Shown here: positions 49,543-59,150 of the stretch, piece after piece | How positions within the stretch are numbered: the stretch's first letter is position 1 | Layout of the letters: each line of letters begins with the position of its first letter | Assembly (NCBI GenBank): GCA_026421205.1 | Contig: JAPKBM010000004.1 | Location: 1-64,000 of the forward strand | Direction of reading: 5' to 3' | DNA length: 64,000 nt | From: Planctomycetota bacterium | Lineage (GTDB): Bacteria; Planctomycetota; UBA1135 | The notes under the pieces: generated by a model | Seen by the model: the letters and a program-made list of their open reading frames with translations, nothing else | What the model was told of the DNA's origin: nothing | The model's database searches: none | Program-made: the position numbers and the translations under genes

Positions 49543-50414
49543 CGTTGTATTAAATACCGCGGTAAATCATAAAGGGGTGAGTCTTGAATCGGTGCGGAAA
49601 TCTCCAAGAGTTGTGCTTGTGCTTTTTCCGCCAAACCCTGTGCATACTCCGTTGCGGCCTCAAAACCCAAAACAGAAACAAGGGTCGCCTTCCCCGTTGC
49701 GGCATCTTTCCCAGGCGTTTTTCCCAAAGTTTGGGCGGACCCCGTCACGTCCAGCAAATCATCTGTTGCCTGAAAGAGGGCGCCTATGGTTTCCGCATAA
49801 GGCCTCCACGGTTGCCAAGAAACATCGGCAGCAGCAACTCCCATGAGTACCGCCGACGTCAAAAGGGCACCGGTCTTGCAGGCGTGAATCACTTGAATTT
49901 CTGCAAAGGTGGTCTCACTTGCGGAAGCATGCATGTCAAGTACCTGCCCCCCAACCATGCCTGACGGCCCTGCAGCCTCTGCCAAAATTCTGATTTGATC
50001 ACTTAACAACTGAGTGTCATCTTGTAAGGCTAGAATTTCAAAAGCCAGTGCTTGCAGTGCGTCACCGGCCAAAACAGCTAAATCCTCGCCAAAACGAACA
50101 TGAACGGTCGGTTGCCCGCGTCGAAGAGCGTCATCATCCATGCAGGGGAGGTCATCGTGAATCAAAGAATAAGCATGAACCATTTCACAAGCAACACCCG
50201 CGGGAATTGCCCGCTCCGTTTCCCCACCCGCCACGGAGCAGCTCAACAAGGCTAACGCAGGTCGGACTCGTTTCCCGCCAGAAAGGAAAGCATACTCCAC
50301 GGCTTCCTGGAGAGACTTTGGTGAGCGTACATGGCTTGTGCCCTGGAGAATGGTCATCCATTGCGACTCCATCAAGGATCGCTCTGCACTGATCCAATGA
50401 CCGAAATCAGTCAT
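49533..50414 (-). CDS. ispA: Polyprenyl synthetase (farnesyl/geranylgeranyl diphosphate synthase)
   Basis: SGGKRVRPALAL, MVHAYSLIHDDLPCMDDDALRRGQPTVH, FQATDDLLDVTGSAQTLGKTPGKDAATGKAT. Confidence 0.92.
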   Translation of the reverse strand: MTDFGHWISAERSLMESQWMTILQGTSHVRSPKSLQEAVEYAFLSGGKRVRPALALLSCSVAGGETERAIPAGVACEMVHAYSLIHDDLPCMDDDALRRGQPTVHVRFGEDLAVLAGDALQALAFEILALQDDTQLLSDQIRILAEAAGPSGMVGGQVLDMHASASETTFAEIQVIHACKTGALLTSAVLMGVAAADVSWQPWRPYAETIGALFQATDDLLDVTGSAQTLGKTPGKDAATGKATLVSVLGFEAATEYAQGLAEKAQAQLLEISAPIQDSPLYDLPRYLIQRCR

Positions 50415-50661
50415 TGAAAGAATCATCACCTTCGACTTGTTGCAGTGAATCCTGCAGAATTTTTGTCAATGCTTCTACACGGTTTTCTGCGCCACTCAAA
50501 TCAGCGCGGAGCACAGCAAGAAGCTCGACGCCCTCTTGATAAACCTTTACCCCATCTTCCAGGCCAAGTTCCCCTGACTCTAGCTGTCCAAGAAGGCCTT
50601 CCAAACGAGAAAGCCCTTCCTCGAAAGAAAGGGTTGCCGGGTTATCCTTTGGTTTTGCCAT
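50407..50661 (-). CDS. xseB: Exodeoxyribonuclease VII small subunit
   Basis: LSFEEGLSRLEGLLGQLESGELGLEDGVKVYQEGVELL; between ispA and xseA. Confidence 0.92.
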   Translation of the reverse strand: MAKPKDNPATLSFEEGLSRLEGLLGQLESGELGLEDGVKVYQEGVELLAVLRADLSGAENRVEALTKILQDSLQQVEGDDSFND

Positions 50662-50693
50662 AGGGATATTGTCGGAAAGCGTATCCGTTGGCG

Positions 50694-51935
50694 CTAGGAA
50701 TTCTCGATTTCGTTCACTGTAGTGCGCAAGGAACCCTGTGCCAAACGAATGCGAACCTTTTGCCCCACTTCCACGTTCTGGGAAGAACGCAGGAATCCAG
50801 GCTCGCCCTCTTTCTCCACGAGCGCATAGCCACGCTTCAAGAGGGCGTCTGGGGATGCACCTTGAAAACGAGTTTCATACCGATCCAAGCGATGCCTCCA
50901 ATCCATCAAGCGCTTCTCCAAGCCGGTGGACAGCCTGTATTCGGCTTCACGGAGCCGCCCCAAAGCACGGTCTAAGCGAAGTTTCGGTGTTTGCGTATGC
51001 ACGCGGTGCGTCAAACGCTCCAAACGGTGCTCCCACCCAGAAATCCATTCACGGCCAAGATGGTGCCATTCCTGAGCCATCCCTCGAAGGTCCTCCCGAG
51101 CACGGGTCCAGCCCAGACAGAGTTCCAAGGCGCCCGCGGTCGGCGTTTTCACACGTGCATCCGCGACGAAATCAGCCAAAGTAAAATCTGTTTCATGACC
51201 GATCGCGGAAACTACGGGAATTGGACAGGCTGCAAGAGCACGAATCAAGGGCTCTTCATTGAATGTCCAAAGATCTTCAAGAGAACCTCCACCCCGGGCC
51301 AATAAAATAACGTCGGGAGAAACTGCGGCGCATTCTTCTAAGGCGCGGATGATTTCGCCGACGGCTGCCGCTCCTTGAACAGGAATAGGCCGTCGCCAAA
51401 CACGAAGAGGAGTTTTTTGTTCCTCAAAACTACGCAAAATATCCGCTTCTGCGGCAGAGCCTTCGGCCGTGAGCAAGGCCACGGTCCGTGGCCGACGTGG
51501 AATCACCTGTTTTGCGCTCTCCTCAAAAAGCCCCTCCGCGGAAAGTTGTTTTTTAAGCCGCTCAAATTGTTGCGCTAGATCTCCAACCCCATCGTCTTCG
51601 ACGCGCTGCAAAACAAAAGACAAGTTCCCGCGCACCGGCCAAATATCAAATCGTCCAAACGCACGCACTTTACGCCCTTCTTCCAACGTGCATTGCAAGC
51701 CAGATGCAGCGACGCCTTTCCACATCTTTACTTCCAAAGTCGCGGACTCATCCCTCAGCTTGAAATAATAATGTCCGCTTCGATGTGGGCCTCGGTACTC
51801 AAACACTTCTCCGGTGACCCAAAGCCCGCCTAAATTCTGGTCCAAGGAATCCTGTGCAAGAGATATCAGTTCTCCAACACCGACGGCCTCCTCCACGCGT
51901 TCCCTCAAACTTCCCTCCACTCCATTAATTCCCAA
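50694..51935 (-). CDS. xseA: Exodeoxyribonuclease VII large subunit
   Basis: [36 protein letters not shown] (OB fold), [62 protein letters not shown]-type motif. Confidence 0.95.
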   Translation of the reverse strand: [413 protein letters not shown]

Positions 51936-53328
51936 CTTGCGTCAAAGGAAGGCCAAGAGCTCTCCACTGATCCAAGGGCTGGCGTGGCAGATGCAAACGG
52001 AATTTATCTTCGTAAAATGGACGCTTTACCCCGCCCTCAAGAAAAGCTCCATCCTTAAGAAGAAGTTCGACCCAACCTTGTTCATGAAGTTTGATTTCCA
52101 TGCTGTCCGCTTCGATCGTTTTCACCAAACGGCCAGATACGTCGTACCAGGCAATTTGGATTCCGGATAATCCGTCGGTGGTGGCTCCTTCTAAGCGAGT
52201 GAGGCGGTAATAGCCAAAGGCACGCCGTATAGAAATCAGGTCGTCCAATTTTTTACGTATATCTTGCGCATCCTGCAATGGGGTGACCGTTTTCTGCGGC
52301 AAGTCAACCTTGGCATTGGAAAGCGTTGCCTTAGATAAAAGGGCCGGGAAATGTCTGCCCCAAGCCGAGACATTCACATCAGGAAGATAGATTTTGCTTC
52401 CGGTCCGAGGAAGAGGGAGGTTTAGACCTTCGTGAGTCCGCGTGCCTTCAAAGAATCGTATCGACAACGAAAAAGTACTTTTCTGAAGATTGAACTCCAC
52501 TCTCTTGGCGCGGACCACCGATTCAAGAAGCCCATCTTCGCCCCAATGGAACAAGGTGACATCGAGTAACTCCGGACGACCCTCAATTTGTGTGGCTTTC
52601 TGGAAACGGTAATTTGTGTACCCATCCAATGCCAAGAGTCCATTTAAAATGCCCAGCCATGGGTCATCCACGTAACCGAATGGGGAAGAAGGGTTTTCCG
52701 AAGTAGTGCTGGACTGCAGGTCAAAAGCGGCGGGTTTCGGGCCAACGCTCGGCGCTGGGGCCACCCGTGGAGTTATCAAAGCAACGGAAGCCGCATTTTT
52801 CTCTTGAATATCTGCCAGCTTCTTTAACACTTCCACCGTACTGATTTCCCGATTCAGAAGCTTCTCATTGAGCTCAGTTACCCATTCTTTGTCCACCTCT
52901 TGGGATTCTCTCATTGCCTTGATTTCTGCAACCAAGGCCAGAGCCGTATCTTCGTGCAAAGCACCAGGGTCCGCCTCAATGGTGATGGGTGTGGGGTTCA
53001 CCACAACATTGGGTAAGACCATGGGCTCTTCCTGCTGTTTCATCCAGCCGACGCCTACAAAAGTAAGGCCGACACCCAATGTAAGAGCTCCGAGGGCTGT
53101 CACAGGAAGAATCCATTGTCGAGAGCGAGACTCTTCCAAGTCCGTCATTTGATCTAACAGCGCCTGCTGTACTTCGGAAAGCCGACGAAACGAGCGGCTT
53201 AAGGCCTGAACATCTCTGGACCTCAACAAGACCTGCCCTGTTTCTGGTGTCACCGTAGCAAGGTCACGGGACGGGGATTCCTCCGAAGGTGTCGGTGGAA
53301 CAGAGGAAGTTTCTTCAGGGGGATTCAT
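51925..53328 (-). CDS. Hypothetical protein with single TM segment and coiled coil
   Basis: 467 aa ORF without overlapping alternative; TM ILPVTALGALTLGVGLTFVGVGW; 4-14 bp overlaps with flanking genes on the same strand. Confidence 0.6.
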   Translation of the reverse strand: MNPPEETSSVPPTPSEESPSRDLATVTPETGQVLLRSRDVQALSRSFRRLSEVQQALLDQMTDLEESRSRQWILPVTALGALTLGVGLTFVGVGWMKQQEEPMVLPNVVVNPTPITIEADPGALHEDTALALVAEIKAMRESQEVDKEWVTELNEKLLNREISTVEVLKKLADIQEKNAASVALITPRVAPAPSVGPKPAAFDLQSSTTSENPSSPFGYVDDPWLGILNGLLALDGYTNYRFQKATQIEGRPELLDVTLFHWGEDGLLESVVRAKRVEFNLQKSTFSLSIRFFEGTRTHEGLNLPLPRTGSKIYLPDVNVSAWGRHFPALLSKATLSNAKVDLPQKTVTPLQDAQDIRKKLDDLISIRRAFGYYRLTRLEGATTDGLSGIQIAWYDVSGRLVKTIEADSMEIKLHEQGWVELLLKDGAFLEGGVKRPFYEDKFRLHLPRQPLDQWRALGLPLTQVGN

Positions 53329-53911
53329 GAGCGGAGGGTGGGTTTATAAAGTCAAGGAAATCACGTCGGCTTTGTTCACTCCAAACCTGATATTCCAAGG
53401 GGATGGAAGAACCAGCGTACTCCCAGAATACCTCATGACTGGCTTGTCGTGGCATACTCTCTCCCCAAAAAATTGACGTCGCCCAGGAGATGTTTTGTGA
53501 AACTTCCATGGCCCCGCGCTCTCCTTGCAATACCGTCATCCAAACTAACCGAGGGAGTGGCTCCATGTGTGCCGGAGGAGACCCGAACGGTAAAAACAAT
53601 TGCTCTCCTGCCCTTATTTTCCCAAGAGACGGGAGGTCTCCTTCCATTCGCAAACGATGAAGACGCAAAAGCGCCATATCTTCCGGCAACGAAAGGCGGG
53701 CACGGAGCATGGTCTCTTCGGTATTTCTGGCTTCGGATGCTACATGAGGTTCCTCCAGTGGTTCCAAGACTACGCGGCCGCCGGTGGGTAATTCTGCCGT
53801 CCATGCAAAACGTTGACTGGACGTTTCCATCGCCGAGGAAACCTTGCCCTCTTTTTGACAAGCAAAACAAAGAACCAAAAAGCAAACGCTAAGTGGAATA
53901 GATTGATGCAA
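53315..53911 (-). CDS. Hypothetical lipoprotein
   Basis: 198 aa; MHQSIPLSVCFLVLCFACQKEGK signal with lipobox-like Cys; overlaps downstream gene. Confidence 0.55.
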   Translation of the reverse strand: MHQSIPLSVCFLVLCFACQKEGKVSSAMETSSQRFAWTAELPTGGRVVLEPLEEPHVASEARNTEETMLRARLSLPEDMALLRLHRLRMEGDLPSLGKIRAGEQLFLPFGSPPAHMEPLPRLVWMTVLQGERGAMEVSQNISWATSIFWGESMPRQASHEVFWEYAGSSIPLEYQVWSEQSRRDFLDFINPPSAHESP

Positions 53912-53914
53912 ACT

Positions 53915-54715
53915 CTATTGCCAAGCGTCCTTGTTCTTCTTGTTATTGTTCCACCACTTAGTCCACTCCAAAGAAGTTCGCAACGACTGGCCCGTCAACT
54001 CGGAAAGTGCTCGCAAGAAGGGTTCTCTGATAATCCGATACACCCGCTGTCCATTGGAGTCATCTAAATCTACCCCTCGGCTTCGGTAGGACTCGAACAG
54101 TTTAACCAGCTTTTTCACACAATCCTGTCTGGTTTCCAAAGGTGCTTCTCGGAATTTCGCTAGAGACTCTGCTGCTTTAGCCGCAACTGTTTCATGTTTG
54201 TAATCAAGAAGGTCAACGAGGCTTTCCGCCTGTCCCCAATCCCTCGTAAACCCAACCTGTTCAACACAAAGGCCTTGGAACTTAATATCTTTGTTAAACC
54301 GGCGATCTTCAAATGCTTTCCAAAGATACTCCGAGCCATGGGAGCTCATCTGACCAAAGCAATAAGCTGCCGCAGTCCAAAGTTGCTGATTTTCTGCTGT
54401 TTCCCGCTTCCTTGAAAATGCCACCCAAACCGTTTTGGCGAGAAGGGCCTGTTCCTTCTGAATGGACTTCCGTTCTTTCTTCAAGTCTTTTGGCACCCCA
54501 ATTTCTATTTCGAGACTATCTTCAATTTCCAACAAACGCTCTTGATGAGAAAGATATCGTTGCACAAAACCATCCATTAATTGAATTGCCTCTTCTTCTC
54601 TTTTACGCCCAGAAATAATTTCTTTCATCATCTCCACCTCGTCCTTCAGTGAATCTTGATAAGTAGGCGATATAGAAAAAGTCGGTGCACAGACTAAAAG
54701 GAGGGAAAGAATCAT
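53915..54715 (-). CDS. Hypothetical exported HEAT-repeat-like protein
   Basis: 266 aa; MILSLLLVCAPTFS signal; DLLDYKHETVAAKAAESLAKFREAP HEAT-like; ATGA-type overlap with the upstream class IV aminotransferase. Confidence 0.55.
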   Translation of the reverse strand: MILSLLLVCAPTFSISPTYQDSLKDEVEMMKEIISGRKREEEAIQLMDGFVQRYLSHQERLLEIEDSLEIEIGVPKDLKKERKSIQKEQALLAKTVWVAFSRKRETAENQQLWTAAAYCFGQMSSHGSEYLWKAFEDRRFNKDIKFQGLCVEQVGFTRDWGQAESLVDLLDYKHETVAAKAAESLAKFREAPLETRQDCVKKLVKLFESYRSRGVDLDDSNGQRVYRIIREPFLRALSELTGQSLRTSLEWTKWWNNNKKNKDAWQ

Positions 54716-55560
54716 GAGCGAAGAAATGATGGGTCTTGAGTAGCTTCTTGAAAGAGCTTCAAGAAGCGAGGAAGCATAGGTCCAGACGCTCCGGGGAGGT
54801 CGTCGCGGACATCCACTATTCTACATACTGGTGTAACACCTAAAAGGGCACTGGTCACGTAGACCTCATCGGCCTTTTCTAAATCAGCGGTCGTCACTGG
54901 CTCCTCCTGAACGACAATCCCAGATTTACGGAGCTTTGAGAGCAATACATGGCGCGTAACGCCGGCTAAAACGCCTCGGTGGAGGGGCGGTGTCTTCACC
55001 CTCCCCTCCTTGATCATTAAGAGGTTGCTCACTGTCCCTTCCGTCCAGTCTCCTTCCGGAGTAGAGAGTAATGCCTCATACGCCCCCACTTTCTCTGCCT
55101 CCCGCCGAGCTAATTGGAAAAGAGCCCGAGAAGTCGTTTTTACCCGTGAGAGCGGGTCGTCGGGATAACGAAGGAAACGAGAAAGGCTGAGAATGATTTC
55201 GGCTGGAGGAAAAACGGCATGAGAAGAAGTCCAAATCCGAACTAAATTATCATCGATAGACCGAAGAAGAGTGAAGCGCACTCGTTGCCGCCCTGCAGGC
55301 ACATGCGCCCTGTATTCCTCCCATTGATTCTGCAGAGTCCAAGATTGCATATTCATATCCATAATGGATGCACTTTCCACAAGACGGTCTTGGTGCGCAC
55401 TCAAGAAAGGCGTCGGTGAGCCATCTACGACGAGAAAGGTTTCAAAGATGCCCTCACCGCGAAGGATACCGGGGAGGTCTGCCTTTAAGGCTGGCGTATC
55501 CGTGGGCAAAAGGATTCCATCAACCATCAGATGCTCGACAAGTTCAGGCGGTGGTTTCAT
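54712..55560 (-). CDS. pabC: Class IV aminotransferase, aminodeoxychorismate lyase-like
   Basis: RGEGIFETFLVVDGSPTPFLSAHQDRLVESA, TEGTVSNLLMIKEGRVKTPPLHRGVLAGVTR, ADEVYVTSALLGVTPV; next to pabB. Start approximate. Confidence 0.82.
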   Translation of the reverse strand: MKPPPELVEHLMVDGILLPTDTPALKADLPGILRGEGIFETFLVVDGSPTPFLSAHQDRLVESASIMDMNMQSWTLQNQWEEYRAHVPAGRQRVRFTLLRSIDDNLVRIWTSSHAVFPPAEIILSLSRFLRYPDDPLSRVKTTSRALFQLARREAEKVGAYEALLSTPEGDWTEGTVSNLLMIKEGRVKTPPLHRGVLAGVTRHVLLSKLRKSGIVVQEEPVTTADLEKADEVYVTSALLGVTPVCRIVDVRDDLPGASGPMLPRFLKLFQEATQDPSFLRS

Positions 55561-56890
55561 CCAGAGCTGAGGAAAGGTAACGTGCTTTGAGGAGTGTTTC
55601 TTGCCATTCTTTAAGGGGGTCGGAATCCCAAACAATACCCGCTCCGACAGAGACTTCGAGCTCTTTTCCTTGGATGACCGCCGACCGGATCAGCACGGAA
55701 AAATCACCGCGTGGCTCGCCAGGAATCCAATAACCAAAACACCCGCAATAAGGTCCGCGCGCCGTCCCCTCGAGTTCCTGAATAGCTTGAAGCGCACGCA
55801 CTTTAGGCGCACCCGTCACGGAGGCTGGAGGGAATGTAGCCTTCATCAAAGATGAAAGGCCTTGACGTGGATTCCACTGCGAGGAGATTTGAGCCGTTCG
55901 ATGATAAAGCGTAGGGAACGTTTCCACCGCGCCCTCACTGACAACGTGCACACCACCGGGTGGTGCCAAACGCCCCAAGTCATGACGAGCCATGTCAACA
56001 ATCATGTTCAACTCGGCACACTCTTTTTCGCTCTTCTCCAAACCTTCGCGAGAGAGATGGTCTTCTCTTTGATTCTTCCCCCGTGGTGCTGTTCCTTTAA
56101 TTGGAAATGTTTCGAGTTGTTCTCCCTGAATAGAAAGAAAACGCTCTGGCGTCCAAGATAAGAGAGCCTGCTCTCCTCCCCATTCCATGAAAGCACTCAT
56201 CGCGGTGGGTTGATGTTCACGAAGTTTCGCAAAAAAATGGCGGGGGTCCGGAGGGGCTTGTGCCGAAAGAACATGGGAAAGGTTCGCTTGAAAAAGTTCC
56301 CCGTCTCCAATCCATTGGCGCAGCACTCGCACGCTGTTCTGGTAGTCCTCGGAGGACTTAATGGGCGTTAAAGCCAAGGGGGCCACTTCATCCATACTCG
56401 ATAAGCCGTCGGCCTTCTTCATCCATGCTTCCCATTCTCGAATCACCTCTTGAGCTTCCGACGGATTGCCTCTCGGGAGTTCGGCCCAAAGTAATTGCGC
56501 AGATCCATCGGCCTTCCACTGCACAGAGCGTCGGTAGCGGGCAAAGGCATAGTCGGGGAAAGACTCGGAGTAAGGGGCGGACCAAGGCCAACGCTCCCAA
56601 GCATGTCCACATTCAAAGCCAAACCACCCAACCCATCCACCGACAGGTCCAGGGCCGACGTCGGCGGTATTCCAAGACTCCCCCGCCATGGCTTCCTCGA
56701 CGGCCAACGCGGGGTCATGATCCGCCAACGGCCAAGGGCGGTTTTCGGTGCCGGCATCCGTGGAGCTCGGCCGAATCTTCCCGGAGATCTCTTGATCTGG
56801 GGACCAACCGAGCCACCCCACTCCAGAGCCATCCGAAGAATCCAAAAGCGCAGGACGCGCCTCCGCCGGCAAGGCCGCTAGAAGAGCCAT
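55544..56890 (-). CDS. pabB: Chorismate-binding enzyme, aminodeoxychorismate synthase component I
   Basis: ELFQANLSHVLSA, FPIKGTAPRGKN, ELNMIVDMARHDLGRL, FPPASVTGAPKVRALQAIQELEGTARGPYCGCFGYW, SVGAGIVWDSDP. Start uncertain (ORF open to 57037 but overlaps xerC). Confidence 0.85.
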   Translation of the reverse strand: MALLAALPAEARPALLDSSDGSGVGWLGWSPDQEISGKIRPSSTDAGTENRPWPLADHDPALAVEEAMAGESWNTADVGPGPVGGWVGWFGFECGHAWERWPWSAPYSESFPDYAFARYRRSVQWKADGSAQLLWAELPRGNPSEAQEVIREWEAWMKKADGLSSMDEVAPLALTPIKSSEDYQNSVRVLRQWIGDGELFQANLSHVLSAQAPPDPRHFFAKLREHQPTAMSAFMEWGGEQALLSWTPERFLSIQGEQLETFPIKGTAPRGKNQREDHLSREGLEKSEKECAELNMIVDMARHDLGRLAPPGGVHVVSEGAVETFPTLYHRTAQISSQWNPRQGLSSLMKATFPPASVTGAPKVRALQAIQELEGTARGPYCGCFGYWIPGEPRGDFSVLIRSAVIQGKELEVSVGAGIVWDSDPLKEWQETLLKARYLSSALDETTA

Positions 56891-56962
56891 GGGGTTCGGA
56901 AGTTCAAACTCCCGCAAGATGTGGAGACGAATGGGAAGCAACCTTCTTATTATGTCTGTGCG

Positions 56963-57856
56963 ATGGGTGACAACCTCGAAAGTCGGCGGGAACATTTTTT
57001 GCAGCACCTGAAAGAGGTGCGGCAGGTGAGTCCGCATACGTTGCGCGCATACGGTAGAGATCTGCTTGATTTATGTGAAGACCTCGGCCGGGAGCAGAAT
57101 CCCGCCGATGTCACCTCGGTACGACTTCGGTTGCATCTTGGCAAGCTCGCCACCGCCGGGCTCACACCCCCAAGCCTGTCTCGTCATATTTCGGCCATCC
57201 GCAGTTTTTTCCGATGGCTTGAGGAAAAAGGTCATATTCCAAGTAGTCCTGCGGGCATCCTCCGCTCCCCACGCCGACGCCGACGTCTTCCTCGTTTTCT
57301 CGAGGAAGACGAAGTGAATGCGCTCCTGGCAAGCCCGCAAGACAAAGAGGCTGAAGGTTTCCGAAACCGTGCCATCTTGGAAGTTTTATATTCCACGGGA
57401 TGCCGCGTTTCCGAATTAGTTGCGCTACGGGAAAAGGATTTGGATTTAGAAACGGGTGGTTGCCTGCTTCAGGGAAAAGGGCGCAAAGAGCGACGAGGCA
57501 TGTTGGGAAAACCCGCCCAAGATTCCCTTGCGGCCTATCTCCGAAATAAGTCTTTGCGCTCCCTCTGCCGAGACACCCTTTTTCTCAATCGCCGAGGCAC
57601 TCCGCTCAGCGCACGATCGGTTCGGCGCATCCTTCACAAATGCCTTCAGCAAGCCGGAATCCATCGGGAGTGCTCCCCCCATACTTTGCGCCACTCTTTC
57701 GCCACCCACCTTTTGCGGCGAGGCGCGGACTTGCGTACGGTTCAAGAACTGCTAGGACATGCCAGTTTGTCCAGCACGCAGATCTACACCCACGTTTCCT
57801 TGCAGGAATTGCAAAAGCTCTACCACCAAGCCCACCCTTTGGCGCAGTCAGAATAA
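56963..57856 (+). CDS. xerC: Tyrosine recombinase XerC/XerD
   Basis: N-terminal SAM-like core domain plus R-H-R-H-Y residues: STGCRVSELVAL, SPHTLRHSFATHLLRRGADLRTVQELLGHASLSSTQIYTHV. Confidence 0.9.
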   Translation: MGDNLESRREHFLQHLKEVRQVSPHTLRAYGRDLLDLCEDLGREQNPADVTSVRLRLHLGKLATAGLTPPSLSRHISAIRSFFRWLEEKGHIPSSPAGILRSPRRRRRLPRFLEEDEVNALLASPQDKEAEGFRNRAILEVLYSTGCRVSELVALREKDLDLETGGCLLQGKGRKERRGMLGKPAQDSLAAYLRNKSLRSLCRDTLFLNRRGTPLSARSVRRILHKCLQQAGIHRECSPHTLRHSFATHLLRRGADLRTVQELLGHASLSSTQIYTHVSLQELQKLYHQAHPLAQSE

Positions 57857-57887
57857 AAAAAACCCGCCGACCGAAGTCGACGGGTTG
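57855..57887 (-). terminator. Rho-independent terminator downstream of tRNA-Glu
   Basis: Minus strand AACCCGTCGAC-TTCG-GTCGGCGGGTT followed by a run of T; stem has one mismatch; C(UUCG)G tetraloop. Confidence 0.8.
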
Positions 57888-57889
57888 GA

Positions 57890-57967
57890 TGGTGACCCCA
57901 AGGGGATTCGAACCCCTGTTGCCAGGATGAAAACCTGGTGTCCTAGGCCAGACTAGACGATGGGGCC
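57890..57967 (-). tRNA. tRNA-Glu (anticodon UUC), CCA encoded
   Basis: Minus strand GGCCCCATCGTCTAG...CCAGGTTTTCATCCTGG...CAGGGGTTCGAATCCCCTTGGGGTCACCA: cloverleaf, T-loop GGTTCGAATCC, acceptor GGCCCCA/TGGGGTC. Confidence 0.95.
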
Positions 57968-58032
57968 GTCAGGCTTTTTCACAGTTTCCCGCGAAACAAG
58001 GCCGAAAATAATAATCGTGCAAGGGGGCAATG

Positions 58033-59145
58033 TCAAGCGTTGAAAAAACTTTGGGCCGCCAGATATTCCTTTGCCATAGTTTCTAGGACGAATTTCTCGC
58101 CGCCCTCGCTACCGGGAAGAGTAGAAAGTGTATAGGTTTCCACCTCAAAATCCCCAACCCCAGCTTCTTCTGCCCGCTGGGCCGCCGCTTGCCAAGGCGT
58201 TGCCTCCAAGGAGGCACCAAAGCCCTCTTGATGCACTGGGACATGACAGTGGACCCATGTCTTTTCTGGGAAACCCCACTCTTCCCAAGCTTGGAGGGCC
58301 GGAGCAAGATCCGGCCAGCGTTGGGTCGTCCCGTCAGCCATCCGGCCTCGAACTTGGTGAAACCAACGATCCTGGGCCAGTTTTTGGAGCCAAACCTGAT
58401 CGGCGAGGGCTGGCTCCCCTTTCCACTGCAAAGCAGAGGATATTTGGACTTTGGCAATCGGAACCTCCGCCTTCTGAACTACATGCAAAAGTTCTTCCGA
58501 ATTCTCTCCTACAACTTCTCCATGGCATAAATCCCAACACAATCCGAGGTGCGGACTATTGAGCCCTTTCTTTGTCAACCACTGAGCAAAGGACGCTTGT
58601 GTTTCGAAAGTCCCGTCCGGTTCCGGCTCAAACCCAATAACAACTTTCACTCCTGTTCTTGACTCTAGCCGAGAAAGTCTATGAGAGAGCCGCTCCAAAA
58701 GCCGCGGGGTCATGGCATCGTCTTTGGCTTGTGGCCCGTAACCCAAGGGACAAGTAGAAAGGGAAACACGGCCAGGGCTGTCTTGCAATTGGGCCAAAAC
58801 TTCGGCCGCTTTTAATGTGGCTTCTAAACGATCGGGAGAAGTCCAATCCGGCAAGAAGGCCTGTTCTTTGACCAGGCCCCCGTGAAAATCCCCAAAGACA
58901 AACGCATTGCCTGTCCATACTTGAAGACCCGCGCACTTCAATGCATCCTTCAACGTTTTTCGCGCCTGGGGGTCAGTGAAAAAAGTGTCCGCCGACGACG
59001 CGCTTAAGGCTAAACCAAGTCCAACTGGGGTGGCGTCAGGTGACACCTGTTTGGCCCAAGAAGTCAAAGGTCCCTGAATTGCCGCGAGAACATCTTTTGC
59101 CTCAAGAAAAGGGAAGACGTTCCCACAAACAGCAAGTCGCAGCAT
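58033..59145 (-). CDS. EboE-like metabolite traffic protein (sugar isomerase-like TIM barrel)
   Basis: GNAFVFGDFHGGLVKEQAFLPDWTSPDRL, SLSTCPLGYG, IGFEPEPDGTFET, HLGLCWDLCHGEV, VQISSAL, WVHCHVPVH, VETYTLSTLPG match EboE family pattern. Confidence 0.72.
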   Translation of the reverse strand: MLRLAVCGNVFPFLEAKDVLAAIQGPLTSWAKQVSPDATPVGLGLALSASSADTFFTDPQARKTLKDALKCAGLQVWTGNAFVFGDFHGGLVKEQAFLPDWTSPDRLEATLKAAEVLAQLQDSPGRVSLSTCPLGYGPQAKDDAMTPRLLERLSHRLSRLESRTGVKVVIGFEPEPDGTFETQASFAQWLTKKGLNSPHLGLCWDLCHGEVVGENSEELLHVVQKAEVPIAKVQISSALQWKGEPALADQVWLQKLAQDRWFHQVRGRMADGTTQRWPDLAPALQAWEEWGFPEKTWVHCHVPVHQEGFGASLEATPWQAAAQRAEEAGVGDFEVETYTLSTLPGSEGGEKFVLETMAKEYLAAQSFFNA

Positions 59146-59150
59146 TTGAT

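Noticed and set aside
56963-57967. Tyrosine recombinase next to a tRNA as an integrative element boundary
   Set aside because: Protein looks like housekeeping XerC/D; tRNA is intact, convergent, and there are no direct att-like repeats or cargo genes seen.
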